A stretch of 64,000 nucleotides of DNA from Symsagittifera roscoffensis. Its lineage: Eukaryota > Xenacoelomorpha > Acoela > Convolutidae. The notes below the pieces were generated by a model, which was not told where the DNA came from, ran no database searches, and was given only the letters and a program-made list of their open reading frames with translations. The stretch spans positions 43,010,988 to 43,074,987 of the forward strand of contig NC_087070.1 in assembly GCF_963678635.1 (NCBI RefSeq), written 5' to 3'. Positions 1 through 12,700 of this stretch are shown one piece after another. Position 1 is the stretch's first letter; every line of letters begins with the position of its first letter. Position numbers and translations under genes: made by a program.

Positions 1-627
1 AAAAAATCAACTATAATTGCCCTCGTTGCGGTTTTGGCAAAAAAGTGTCCACTTTGTTGCGTAGTCCGCTTACAAATTACAAAAGTTACAGTTTGACCTT
101 GTAATGAAGAGGGAGTCCCTTCGAACAATCATATATTGAACAATTAGGGTAACATTAAGCTAGATTATTTAGCAGTTGTGTTATGAGCTTGACGAATTGT
201 TTAGTTTAAGAACGGAATAATTTAAGAATAAAACTGAAATAGATAATCTCTTGCCTCAAGCAAATCTTTATCTTTTTCGTTGTTCAGTTGAATGTTTTTT
301 GACGAATTAAACGAACGGCTTAATAACACGTCAATAAGTCGGAAATATGTGAAAAACATTTAGAAAAACATCAAGAATAAAGCGCCTTTAGTGCAAACAT
401 ATTTTTTATAATTCAAACTATGATTATCCTTACTTTGCATGCTAAAAACCAAAATTCAACCCTAACTCTACCTTCATAATCTTTTTGAAAATACATAAAA
501 CCCAAAGTTGTTAACGCTAACCCCCACCCTGCCTTAATATAAACCACAAAACGTTAAAAACCATTTATTGTCAAAACTAGCGCTATCATTGAAAACAAAT
601 TTCTGATGCCATCATAATGTTCTCCAG
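1..627. other. Non-coding, probable cadherin intron
   Basis: AT-rich sequence with no exon-like reading frame. It ends in a 3' splice site (tctccag) at 621-627. Exon 1 begins in mid-codon and needs one base from an upstream exon, so this stretch is inferred to be the 3' part of an intron whose 5' exon lies outside the window. I saw no repeat or RNA gene in it. Confidence 0.7.
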
Positions 628-799
628 GTGTGATGTACGTGGCCGCCCCCATTGACCTTGAGTCAGCAAGTGTGACCTCTCCTCTGGTAGTGGATGTGGT
701 CGTGACAGACGGAGCTGCCAACACTGTCACCTGTGCCGTGTCAGTTGCAGTGGAAGACGTTAACGATCACTGTCCTGTATTTGCACAGAAATCATACCA
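628..799 (+). CDS. Cadherin exon 1 (in window)
   Basis: Acceptor tctccag|gt, donor cca|gttagt. The frame begins with two bases that complete a codon. It encodes the end of a cadherin repeat (DVVVTDGAANTVTCAVSVAV), the linker EDVNDHCP and the first strand of the next repeat (VFAQKSYQ). Confidence 0.9.
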
Positions 800-3700
800 G
801 TTAGTATTCAGTTTTTTTTGAAGAATTTCTTTTGAAGAAGTTCGCTTTTTCAACAATTTTTTTTTCTAAAAACCTACCACGTACGTTTTTTTAACTATTT
901 AAAAAACTTATGACAAAAGTTCCGTACCTATCACGAATGTTCCGAAACGTTCCGAATAATTTTATTGCGATTAAGGCGATTTATATTGCTATATTAGGAC
1001 TTCGGTGGACGAGGAGACGACAACTCTGACGCTAGTTGTGTCGGCTTCGGATGCCGACGATTCAGCACCTGCTAACACAGTGACATATGCCATCACTTCC
1101 TCAACCGCTAGTAAGGCAACTTATGCACACCAATCTTCGCTTTTTGGTCAGTTTTATCAGCCGCCAGTCAAAAAAAGTTGAATAAGAACTTGAAGTTATT
1201 AACAGCTGAAGGATCATCTGAAGTCGATGACAACTAAGGATGATTTTGGATAATTGCTTTAAAGCCTTAAAAGTTTAGGTAGACTCGCGCCAGAATCCGA
1301 CAAGCAACGATAAATATCAACCAAGTTTCAATCTTATAGAGGCTACTAGTGATTCACTTAAAGGGTCGAATATCTCGTATGTTTTTCTTCGTTCTAAGTA
1401 TAAACGGGATGACAAATAAAAGAAAAATTTTCGTATCACGCAAATGTTCGTGAACGTGATGAACTTTTTAGACTGTATAAATACTGATTATCAAAATTTT
1501 ATAAAACATTAGGGCTCTTTTCCAGTTCCCCCCTTTCAAAATACCGAGTTTTATATTTGTTTTACGTGTTATTACGGCTAAATGCGCGATGTTACGCTGT
1601 AAAGTATGAAGAACAAATCTGTTCAGAATGGTCGATTTGTTCACCACGCCAAATTTCATTGCATTGTGACAACGTTAAATAGACTTTTCAAAACTGAATT
1701 TGAAGGGGGAACTGGAAAAGAGAACTGGATGTAGAAGTTTTTAGGATCAATTTGGGAATAATGCTTAACTTTTGTAAATTCCGTCTGTATCATCAAAAGT
1801 CCATATAAAGTTTTTATGATTCGGAAATTCAATCCAGATGAAATTGAAGTTTTTCTCTTTCCAGCATCTGGCCTGTTCACAATCGGGTCTTCCTCGGGGG
1901 CGCTGTCAATCACATCTGCACCTAACTTTGACATCCTGCAAGTGCCCTATTACCTGTTGGAGGTCACTGCCTCGGACAACGGTGGGCTGGCCGGGTTCTG
2001 CCAATCAACTGTGACAGTTGGCGTCACTGTCAATAATAAAAACGACAATGCGCCAGGTGATTTTTTTTGCTAATTTAAAAAAATACCGATCGAATGCTCT
2101 AGATCTACTGTGCCAACCTTTTAAACACAAAAAACTTTGTTTTGTTTGAACATGAGAAAAGCCAAAAACTGCGGTTTTGGAGCACTTTTTGAAGAATATT
2201 GACCAAAAATTGCAGTTTTTTTGTCTTTTTATTCGCTTGAAATAATTAATGGTAAAAATGCTTGTATTCCGTTTCTGTAGAAACATATAACGGGTTTCCA
2301 GAAAAAAATCATGAATTTTAAAAGTTTTTTTTTGGCCAACGAACTTGATAAAATTTGATCCGAGATTTCCGATGACTGTTTTTGACACACGAGATTGTTG
2401 TTTAGTGCTCAACGCTGCTACGTACACTGCGACAGTTGCCGAAAATGCGCCAATTGGAACAGTTATTCTGGACACCATAACAGCCTCAGACATAGACTTG
2501 GGCACAGACGGCGAATTCTACTTCGATATCAACCCTGCCAACTCCAAGTTCTCAATTGACCGACTCACTGGTGTTGTACACTTAGCCGAACGGTTAGATG
2601 TCGATCCCAATAATCCGACGAGTACGATTACAATAACGGTCGGAGCGTACGACAACGGGACCCCGCAGCTATCCGACACCGCGACACTTACAATAACAGT
2701 CGAGGACTCGAACGACAATGCTCCCCTTTGCGTGTCATACGAGCTGTCGGATTCGTTTCTCGAAAGCACAACACTGCCTCATACGACATCTGCGACACTG
2801 TCATGCAGTGATACGAAGGACAGCTCGGCGACTTTGACATACGAGATTTTGTCGGTCAATGGAATCGTCTACGAAGAGTTTACGACGCAAAGTTCAACTA
2901 ATTTCTCGATTTCAGGATCGGACGAGTTAGTCGTGGGTGGCTCCCTTGATTATGAAACCGAAGATAGTTTTATAGTTGCAATTGGAGTTTTGGATACTTT
3001 CGCTGGAGACGTTCTAACTGTTACAGTTTCGGCTAAGATAACACTTACAAAGGATTTTGCAACAGAGCCAACATTTCTACTTGCAAGTGGCGCTTACGCT
3101 GTTGCGGTCAGCGAGTCGACGGCAGTCGAAACCGAAATTCTTGATTTGCAATCCGCGATGGAACTGGAAGGTTACAAAGTAATATACGTCAAAACATCAA
3201 CGACAGAATCAAAATTTGCAGTCAATCCTAATAATGGCAAGGTTTTTGTAACCGATTCTCTGGACCGAGAAACTGACGATTCTTATACGCTAAACATCGA
3301 TTTGATTCTAAACTCAACCCATGCCAGAACCGGAATCACTGGCCGAGCAACTGCTGTTGTCACAATTACTATTACCGATGAAAATGACAACCCTCCGACC
3401 TTTAACCCAAAACGATACACTACCAAGATCCCCGAGACGGCATCGGCTGGAACTGTCGTGACTGCTCTGTCAGTTACCGACGCAGACCAAGGTCCAAATA
3501 AGGAAATAGCGTCCATGACTATAACGTCCGGGGACCCTTCTGGACTCTTTGCAGTGTCGCAAGATTTCAATATTGAGTTGATCGGGAGTTTGGACTATGA
3601 TTCGAGCCCCTTGCTCAACTACACGTTAATAGTCGAGGCGACGGATGGTGGTGATTCGGCGCTAATCGGAACGGCGACTGTTTATGTCGAAGTTATTCCA

Positions 3701-6700
3701 GTGAATGAAGCAGCGCCTCAGTTTTCGATGACGTCATATTCCTTCACGATGAGCGAAGATGAAGAGGTTGGGTATTTCGTTGGAGCGGTCGTGGCTACGG
3801 ACTCGGATCGTCCCCGCACAACGGACGGAAAGTAAGCCCCGCCAACATATAGGCATTGTTAATTACTGGATTTTTTCCATTTTAATTTGAAAACTGGGAA
3901 ACACAACTACATAATGCTAATGAAATGCCCGAAAAATCAGCATAGTAACAAGATGAACTTACTGAATTTTTTAATTCTCCGTACCTGACATAACAGCATC
4001 AGGAAATTAATCGAAATATTACTTCGAACGCTTTTAGAATAGAGTAAAGTAATCTGAATTGTTATCACCTGGATAATTTTTTGAACCTTGACTTTTAAGG
4101 TTTTCTTACGTCATCGTGAGTCCAGCTGGAGGTGCTGGTTTCTGGTTGGACCCTGAGAACGGAACTTTGATTCTGCACCAGACATTGGACTACGAAACAC
4201 CGACAAGCGAAGTTGTTCTCATTGTTGAGGTAAAAATTTGAGTCAAGTTCAAACGGTTAACATAAACAACTGTTTTCTTGACAAATTAATAAAATCATAG
4301 TGATTATTTTGGTTTGGTATGGAAAGTAATGGAAAAAAATGATCCATTTGTCCAGAATAGCAGTTTTCATCAATAAGGGAGTAAGCGTACAAGTATGAAA
4401 GATTGTTCCCGCAATTTAAGAAAAATTTCAATGGCAAGTAAACATGATTCCCCTGTTTCCAAAGAGTTTTTAGCGCAAAAAAGTTCTTCAGGGGCCATTT
4501 AAGTTTAAGAAATTAATTCTCATAATTGTTCCGGACTAAATTGCATTTTAGGCGCGTGACTTTGGCTACGACGCCGCTTATGTGAGCAGTCCTCTAACAG
4601 GCACTGCCAGTGTGACAGTGTCCCTCTCAGATGCAAATGACAACTCCCCCGACTGTGGAACCAACATCCTATTTAAGTTAGTCCCCATAAACTTCCCGCC
4701 AATTTGTTTGAAATGCAGACCAAAAATCTTCTCTTGTTCGGTTAATTTCTTTTTGAAGAGTATACGAGCCTAACCAAAGGTTTAACTATGATTCTTGTAA
4801 AGCAAAGATCAAATAAATAATCATGCCATTTGAAATCGTTTGAAATCAATAATTTTTATGTAAACCCTTTTTTGTTACTAAAACCACCGTCCAGTAATTC
4901 ATTAATTCATCTTTGTAACCGCGGGCAATGTCACAAATTTTAAGTCAAATTTCTAAGTCAAAACCTAAAACAAAATCTAAGTCTTCAAATCTATAAAAAT
5001 TTACCGCATAGTTCAATTTGACTCTATCTGTACTAATTATTGTTTTCAGAACTTCAGTTCAAGAAACGTCAACAGGCCCTGCTTCCGACCTCGACGTCTT
5101 CGACCTTGGAATCCTCTGTTCCGACGCAGACATCACCACCGCCTTCCGAACTCTCTCCTACTCCATCGGAAGTTACGACCCTCCAAGCATGACTCAGCTG
5201 ATGATAACCAATGAGGGCATGGTCTATCTGCCCCAAAACCAGCCAATCAGCTTCGAGCAGCATGAGAATGTGACTCTAAATGTGGTAGTGACGGACAACG
5301 GGGGCACTTGTGGGGGAGGGGCGTGTAATCAGTTGAATGTTGAAGTATTCGTCCAGGTTTGTTTCAAATTAACTTTTAAATAGACCCCTTGTTCAGGTGT
5401 ACAGTCACTTAGTTATTGATCAAACCAACGAAAATTTGGAGGAATTTTAGATTCGAGCGTGGTGTTTTTTTTACCCAACAAATTAGGGTTAGGCAAATAC
5501 GTTGCTACGGTAAGAAAAGTTTTTTTAAAAAATAAGTCTGATGCGGGATATTCATGTGTATGTATATATGGGGTTGTGTAAAATAACCTGATTTTTACAG
5601 ATGTGCCTTTTAGATCGTGAATGTGAACCAGTTTGCCCCTGTGCTCACACAGCCCTCCTCCCCCCACACTGTGAGTGAGGGGGACCCAATTGGCACCAAC
5701 ATCGTCCTAGTCAGTGCATCAGACGCAGACAATGGAATTGACGGTGAGATTTTTTCAGGATTTGCCCAAATTATTCTTTTTCAATTTTCATTTCGAATGT
5801 GGAGGATTCTCACCTAAAAACAGGAAAATTTTGTTCCAAGGGGATTTGGTCCTATGGGGGATTTAGTCTTGGGGGTTTTATCCAGTTGCATGGATAAAAA
5901 CCCCCCAGTGGGTTTTTATGTCCTGGGGGGATTTAGTCCATGATTGTAAAAAATTGTGTAAACTTGGAAAAGAAATTTTTCTGTATTTTGAAAGCCGACG
6001 ACAAAGATTTTTGCACGACTTTTACGAATGATTTTTTTTAAAACAAGCGTTCAAAAATGACATTTAAACCCCCAGACAAGAATTACCGCGAGCAAATTTG
6101 GTAACTAATTTTTGTGGGGGACAGCTAACGGTTTCAGATTCAATGCATTTTTGAAATTTGCATACATTTTTGACGGGGGTTATTCTCAAGGGCGAAGGAA
6201 GGAATGGGTGAAAAACTCATGGGCGAAGAAAAAAAACTAAAAGAGCTAAAATTCAATTATTACAATGAAACAAATCCCGTTCAATTGAAAGGAATTAATT
6301 GCAGCAAAGTTTACTTATGAAATAGTACTTTTCAAAAAATCTAATTCAAAACTCAGAAATTATGTTCTTAACCTTTTGATTAGCGAAGATCTTTTTGTTG
6401 AGTTCTGTTAAATTCGATCAAGTTAAAGTTCTCGAGAAAATTTCAGTGACATCCTATTGGCCGATTTCAACCGCATTCTCATCTAGACTCTAGCTTTAAC
6501 TGAGACCACGAAAAAAAAGTTGCATGTTATTTATTTTGGTGACTGCTTTTGTGAACAGTTCAGGAACGGTGAACTAAAATTTTGAAATTAATTTGTGATG
6601 AGCTCGTGACTCGAAAAATTTTTCTCAGTCTGAGAAATTTACTACTAGGTCGCCGGTTCAGAGAAAAGTATTTTTTTTTTCAAAAATTTATTACATATTT

Positions 6701-9700
6701 TTGCTTAAACCGCCCAACACACTATCCTAGCTGAAGTCGTTTATGGGATGCATTCAGAGTCTAAATAAGTATCTGCCTGCGCTGGCCGAAATGTCCAATT
6801 CGTTACGGCGTTCTCAAGCTGAACACTTGATTACAAATGGACAACCAATTGTCAAGCATGGACAACCAATTGAAAAAACTAGTTGCCATTATTGTATTAA
6901 CTAGACAATTTGATTTTATATAAAGACATCAGAATAGTTTGCGTCAATGTACTTGGACGAGGCGGAAAAGAAACTTTCAAAGAAGGAGCCCGAAATGTAA
7001 GCAATCGTGTCTTGGGCAGAATGTTTTCAAATTTATGTCCTATGCCCAAAAGTTCACGTAGTAACGTATCAGAAAGCGTTAGTGTCCTTTTCTAGTGGTA
7101 AAAAAATAAAAAGAAATCCATATTTAGGAGACTAGCGCAATGGCTGGATTGCCTAGCCCTACTTGGCTTTCACGTTGAGCATAAACGGGGGGATGAACCG
7201 TTAGGCTAGTTATTTATAGCGGAAATCAAATCATAAAGCTGCACAAATTAGCACATATGACAGCATGTTTGCAGTTGCAACAAAATTTTGATATGTACTT
7301 CACTTAGTTTTCATATTTTTTGAACGCCCAAAGTGACCAATAGTTGAAACCAATAAGCTGTCAACCATTGAAAATGCAGCATTGAAATCTTTAACGCGAA
7401 ACACGCCAGTAGAGGGAGTCGTTTCATGTGTGCGGAAACTAACCAATGACAGAACAAATTTTTGCATGTTCCAAAGGTCAGGCAATATTAACGGGAGTTT
7501 ACTCGGTACTATCACATAATTTGAAGAATAAATTGAAAAACAGTGAAAATGGAAATTCCACAAAATTGAGCAAAGTTTAAGGAGATTGAAAAGATTTATA
7601 AAAAAACACCCGAGTTTAAATAGTAGCGGTGACGAAAATAAAGAGACTAGAACTAGCCCATTTTAGAAAGCCATCACAGAAAACAAGGAAAATTGAAGAA
7701 ATTACCTTTTTCTTGTTACCCTCGGCATTCAAAGGGGAAAATTTTTACCAGGTGAACCCAAACAATGAAGTTATGTTCCAAGAAGTTATAAAAGATTCAG
7801 CAAACTTAATTCTTTATCTGAGTTATTCAACTTATCATTCGTCGAACCAAAGTACATCAATGACCCACAGCTTGATGCGATCAGGGAAATGGCAAAACCC
7901 AAGGTCGCCAAGCTGCTGAAAAAAGTATACGCGATGAATCGCTTTTATACAAAGATTGTGAACGTTTTTTAAGTCACAGAAAACGTACTCTAGATAGACG
8001 AAAAGTCAGTGATCCCTACAAACTTGACTACAGCAGTGAACAACCGAATTCAATTCTAACGTCATGGAAACTAGAACATGATTACCGCTGCAAAAGCTAT
8101 TTGGTACCAGTTTATTCACCGGTAAATTGCTTTAATTGCTTATGCTTGCACAGCCGCCGGTAAGAAGGGTAGACCATTTTGGCGTTGGCCATCGGCAATA
8201 ATTTGTGGAAATTATCGATCCGACAAAATTTAAAAAATTTTGAAAACGTTCCTAGCTACAAAAATCTTTTCTTACCAAGAGATAGTTTTATATCACCCGA
8301 AGCGAAAGCATTCTGCAACGAAGAAGGCATTGAAATATTATAACTTGCCGATTATCGACCATCGAGAGACAAGGTGCGGCAAGCGCAGCAATGGTAGGTC
8401 ATAAAACTCGATACTAGCTTTTGCAAAGGAGAAAGAACTTTAAATCTTGGAGAAAATGATGGAAAGAGCCTTCGGAGCGTTATAGTTATCAAATAAAGCA
8501 ACAATAGAAGCTCCCGGTTTGAAGTGCATCATGGCCGGGAAGCAAACACGGTGTTACACAGTATTACCAAAAAGTCTTCGCTCTAAACTCAGAGATGGTC
8601 TCGAGTATTAGAAGCGAATTATGCCTGTCTAGATGAGAAAGCACATGCCGCATCTGGCCGAGACAAACTGGGCAGTGCGCTCCAACCACAAGTACGACAT
8701 TAGAAAACAAAACTATCCGCGGAAACCTACCGATGAGGAACAGCTGAACAATGGGGCTCAATCGTCTGCTCGAAAACGGGGGAAAAGTGCTGAATTGCTA
8801 TCTGGGCGCTCAGGCCAAATTTACCAACACACCGGGGACCGAAACCTAAACAGGTACAGATTAGTAACATCTAATCTTAAATCAGAAAAAATGCATATGC
8901 TAACAACCAAAAACGGCGCTTTTGTTAGAACATCTAGGGTTGCAGCATCGAAGACGGCTACCAAAAAAAAAACGCCGAGAGGAGTTCCAAAGTCACCTAC
9001 ACCGAAAGACGTTAGAACAAATTGGCAACGCTAGCGGCTAACGAGGAAACACCGGCACAAGAAAAGACAAGGAGTTGAACGGGACGCCGTCAGTGAGTCG
9101 AATAGTGACATTGAAAGCGAAAACGTCCCCATTATTACAAAACAAACGATGATAACGAACAGCAGAACCGCAACACTTCCGAATGGACAACCTCGCCAAA
9201 CCATCTCAGGGACCATTAGCAGCAGCAGCACACAACCCACGGAAAACGCCACGGAGCTGGTGGAAAAACCAACGAGCAAAACGGTTGAGCAAACAATGAA
9301 AAACCAAGCGCGGAGCAGGCAAACGAAAAACAGCGAAGCAGGACGAAGAGACGATTGGCACCGAAATTCGAACAACAGCGAAAGAAGCGACACCAGATGC
9401 ATCACAAATAGCGCTACCTGTGGAAATAAGGAAACGCCTGTGAATACAACAATTGTCCTCGTACAGTGACCAAGGTTCGAGCAGCCAAGATGAAACTGCA
9501 TCATGTCGGACCGGACAAAAAATGACCGCGTTAACCAAGATGAGCGGAGTCATGATCATCATATATCGAAAAGGGGGCAAACGAGAAATTTAAGGGAGAT
9601 AAAAACGATAAGCAAAATGCAATTAATACTATTGTGCGCCCAGGGGGAGAGGACTGGCTGGGACCCGCGGCCAAAAACTCATTTGTTTAGTATCGCCATT

Positions 9701-12700
9701 TAGAGTTATAATTTTACTTTAACAGTGAAAGCGAAGCGCAACCAAAAGTATTCATCAAACAGCTAAATTTTCAAGCTTTTAATTTCAATGCCAACATTTC
9801 AGTTTTTTTAAACATTTTCATTTTTTTTTGTTTTAAGAAGAGTTAAGTCAATTTATATACGTTTTGTCAGTTTTTAGCAATCAATCATCTGTACATCTAT
9901 TGGTGCTCATTGATTGCTATCTATTGGTTCTTATTGAACTCTAAAACACATTTCTTGCTATCCTTTGGAAGATCAAGTTGGTTATACTTTTGGAATTTCA
10001 CTGTTATCTAAACAAGTTTTTAATACGTTTTTTATTCGTAGTGTGATCAGAGGAGGATATTGAGGAAATTCAAAAACTTATGTTTGTTTGTTTAAAAACT
10101 AAAGTTAGGTATTTTGGACAACAGTCTTCTTCGCAAAATAAATTTAAAAAATTTTGTGAAGCACGCGCTAATCGAAAACTATCTTTTCTTAAATAAAAGT
10201 AAGTGTTTACGGCTGAACTTCAGCTATAACTAATATACTTTTAACTTTTATGAGTATGCTTGTTTGCTTTATTCACTCAAAATCATACCTAAACAAAAAG
10301 AACTGGAAATGACTTTTCTTGACGCTAGAAAACTTTTGAATATGTTTGTAAGTCTTTCGAATCTTATATCACACTACTCGTACTACCGATGATTATTTGA
10401 GGTACCTGAATTTTTGTGGAAAAAAAAACAAAACACCCGAAGACAAAATGCCGCCTCATTTTCAGTGGTGGAAACAATAAAAAGTGGGGTTGCGCATTTG
10501 AACTTGGTCAACTCAGGGGGATGGTCCAATTTTTTTTTGCTTGAGCCATTTTTAAATCTTTTTCTCTTCGCTCAGGTGAGTTTGAGTTCTTCATCCAGTC
10601 TGGCAACACACACGGGGACTTCGAGTTGGGCTACACTGTGAGTGACTCAACAGTCAATGTAACGACTGCACGCACTCTGGACCGAGAAAGAACTGCCAGT
10701 TATGGACTGGTCATAATAGCCACAGACAAGGGCACACCTCCGAAAACAGGTAATGATTCAGTTACATTAAAGCAATTTATGCGAAAAGAAAAAAGAATAT
10801 TTTGTAGGACGTCACCTTCTAGTGAAATTAGAATCTATAAAGGTCAAAAAAACTTCGTTTATCTTTTTTTCATTTTCTAATCTTCTCAATTTTCACTCAT
10901 AGAAACATTGTTTACTTTGACATATAACAGCGAAAGTCAGTTTAAATAGCTTTTAGACATCGAATTTGATCAAAAATTGAAGGGGGGAACTGGAAGACAG
11001 CCATGAAATTAAAAACATCAGTTGTGTGACTCTGTATGTTTAATAGCAGTGGCACCCTGACTTAAGCCATATAAACTCTTATGCATAAACTTTTGTACTG
11101 GGATTAATTTCGACGAGCATTATGATCTCACAAGGAAAAACTGACCAAAATATTTTGGAAACTATCCGACAAAACTGCCCGTGTAACTTGTTATTTCCTT
11201 GTTAATGTGCGTTTTGCAGGAACAATCACGGTTACCATCAACGTCCAAGATGTCAATGAACCTCCTGTCTGCATCACGAGGAACTATCACGTTACTCTGT
11301 ACGAAGAGGATTCCTCGCTGACCGGCAATTTCTTGGAACTGCAGTGCTTCGACTCCGACTCCACGACCAGCGGACTGAATTACGCGGCTGTGAGGTATGT
11401 CATCAATGAAGAGATTCAGTACCCCGCGGGAACCTCAAAAACAAGTGACTTCACTTTTGAAGTCGACACTGGCTTAGCTTTGAAGAACCGACTTCGAATT
11501 CGGACAACGAAACTTCCTCTGGATTACGAAACGGTCACGCATTACACTTTGAAAATGGATGCCTATGACAATCTAGGCGTTAATCCTAGCAACGTGGTCA
11601 ATATTTCGGTTTTCATAACTGTACACAATATAAACGACAACCTGCCTGTTTTCGACCCGATTACAAACTGTTCCATTTCCGAGAACCACGCAGTAGGTTT
11701 GCTGTCACCGGCTTGTGCGATTACAGCTCAGGACGCAGACCGGGCTCCATACTCGTCTGTAACTTACAGAATAACAGACGACTCGAGTTCGGGTAAGTTT
11801 GCGATCAACTCGACTACTGGGGATATTTATCTGAAAGAAGCTATTGACACCGATTTGTATACACTGTCGGTTTCTGGCGACATAGTTTTCGCATTGACAG
11901 TCGAAGCGTGTGACTGCGACTCGAACTCGACGACTCGTCATTGTATTTCGGATGTGATTTACATTTCGGTGTCGGACGTTGTGGATTCGGATCCCGAGTG
12001 CTACCCGAAGTACTACGAGATCACACTTGATGATGGCGACGTGTCGTTTTTCACTACTGACGGGACGTTTTATTTCCAGCAGACGATAGCTTGTTCTGAT
12101 ACCGATTTTGGGGATACTTTAACTTATGCAGAAACAGTGTCAACAGGAAATGCAGCTGATTGGAACATGACAGGTAATTGTAGTTTATCGCTGAAATTAA
12201 TTTTTTAGTGTAACTAATTCATATCTTCATATCTACTGGAGAAGCGTGGAAATAAGACTACAAGCAAATAAAAAGATACTAATGAAGCGGATTTTAGACG
12301 ATTTTGCAAAACAAAAATTATACGAATTTAGAAAAAAATTAAGCTTTTATCGGGTGTGAAAATTGTTAACAAAGTACGGTGAAGCCCCATTTGTACCAAA
12401 AAGTACCGAAATTATTCAACTCGATTTCTTTTTGGTCGAATTGTGGGCCAACGAATTATTGTTCCGACTTTCGATACGAAAGTAACGGAATATTTGTGCT
12501 CGGGGTGGGTTTTTTTTTTCTTCAGACAAATTTCGACTTTTTAACTAGCCATTTTTGACGGAATTTTTTTATATCATTCAAAAGGTATTGTTGTCCTGAG
12601 CTCAAATTTGAAACGATTTTTCAGCTTTGATCATTTTTCGCAAAGTTATGGGGGTTTAAAGATTGCCATTTTGGTCAATTTGGGACAATTAACGCGCGAT

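Larger units (their letters stand above)
5744..10575. other. Intron 8 (4.8 kb)
   Basis: It separates exons 8 and 9, which join cleanly as ADNGID-G-EFEFFIQSGN. It holds a G-rich hairpin cluster near 5841-5937, a decayed Ty3/gypsy pol (7126 to about 9500) and a dispersed repeat just before exon 9. I recognise nothing in 5940-7125 or 9700-10370. Confidence 0.8.

Noticed and set aside
2005-3570. Minus-strand open frames opposite cadherin exon 4
   Set aside because: The plus frame has unmistakable cadherin repeats and matching splice phases.
8633-9504. Basic plus-strand frame and overlapping minus-strand frames that look like possible genes
   Set aside because: They lie in a stop-ridden retroelement relic, have no recognisable domain and no splice context. 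They are kept only as part of the decayed pol.
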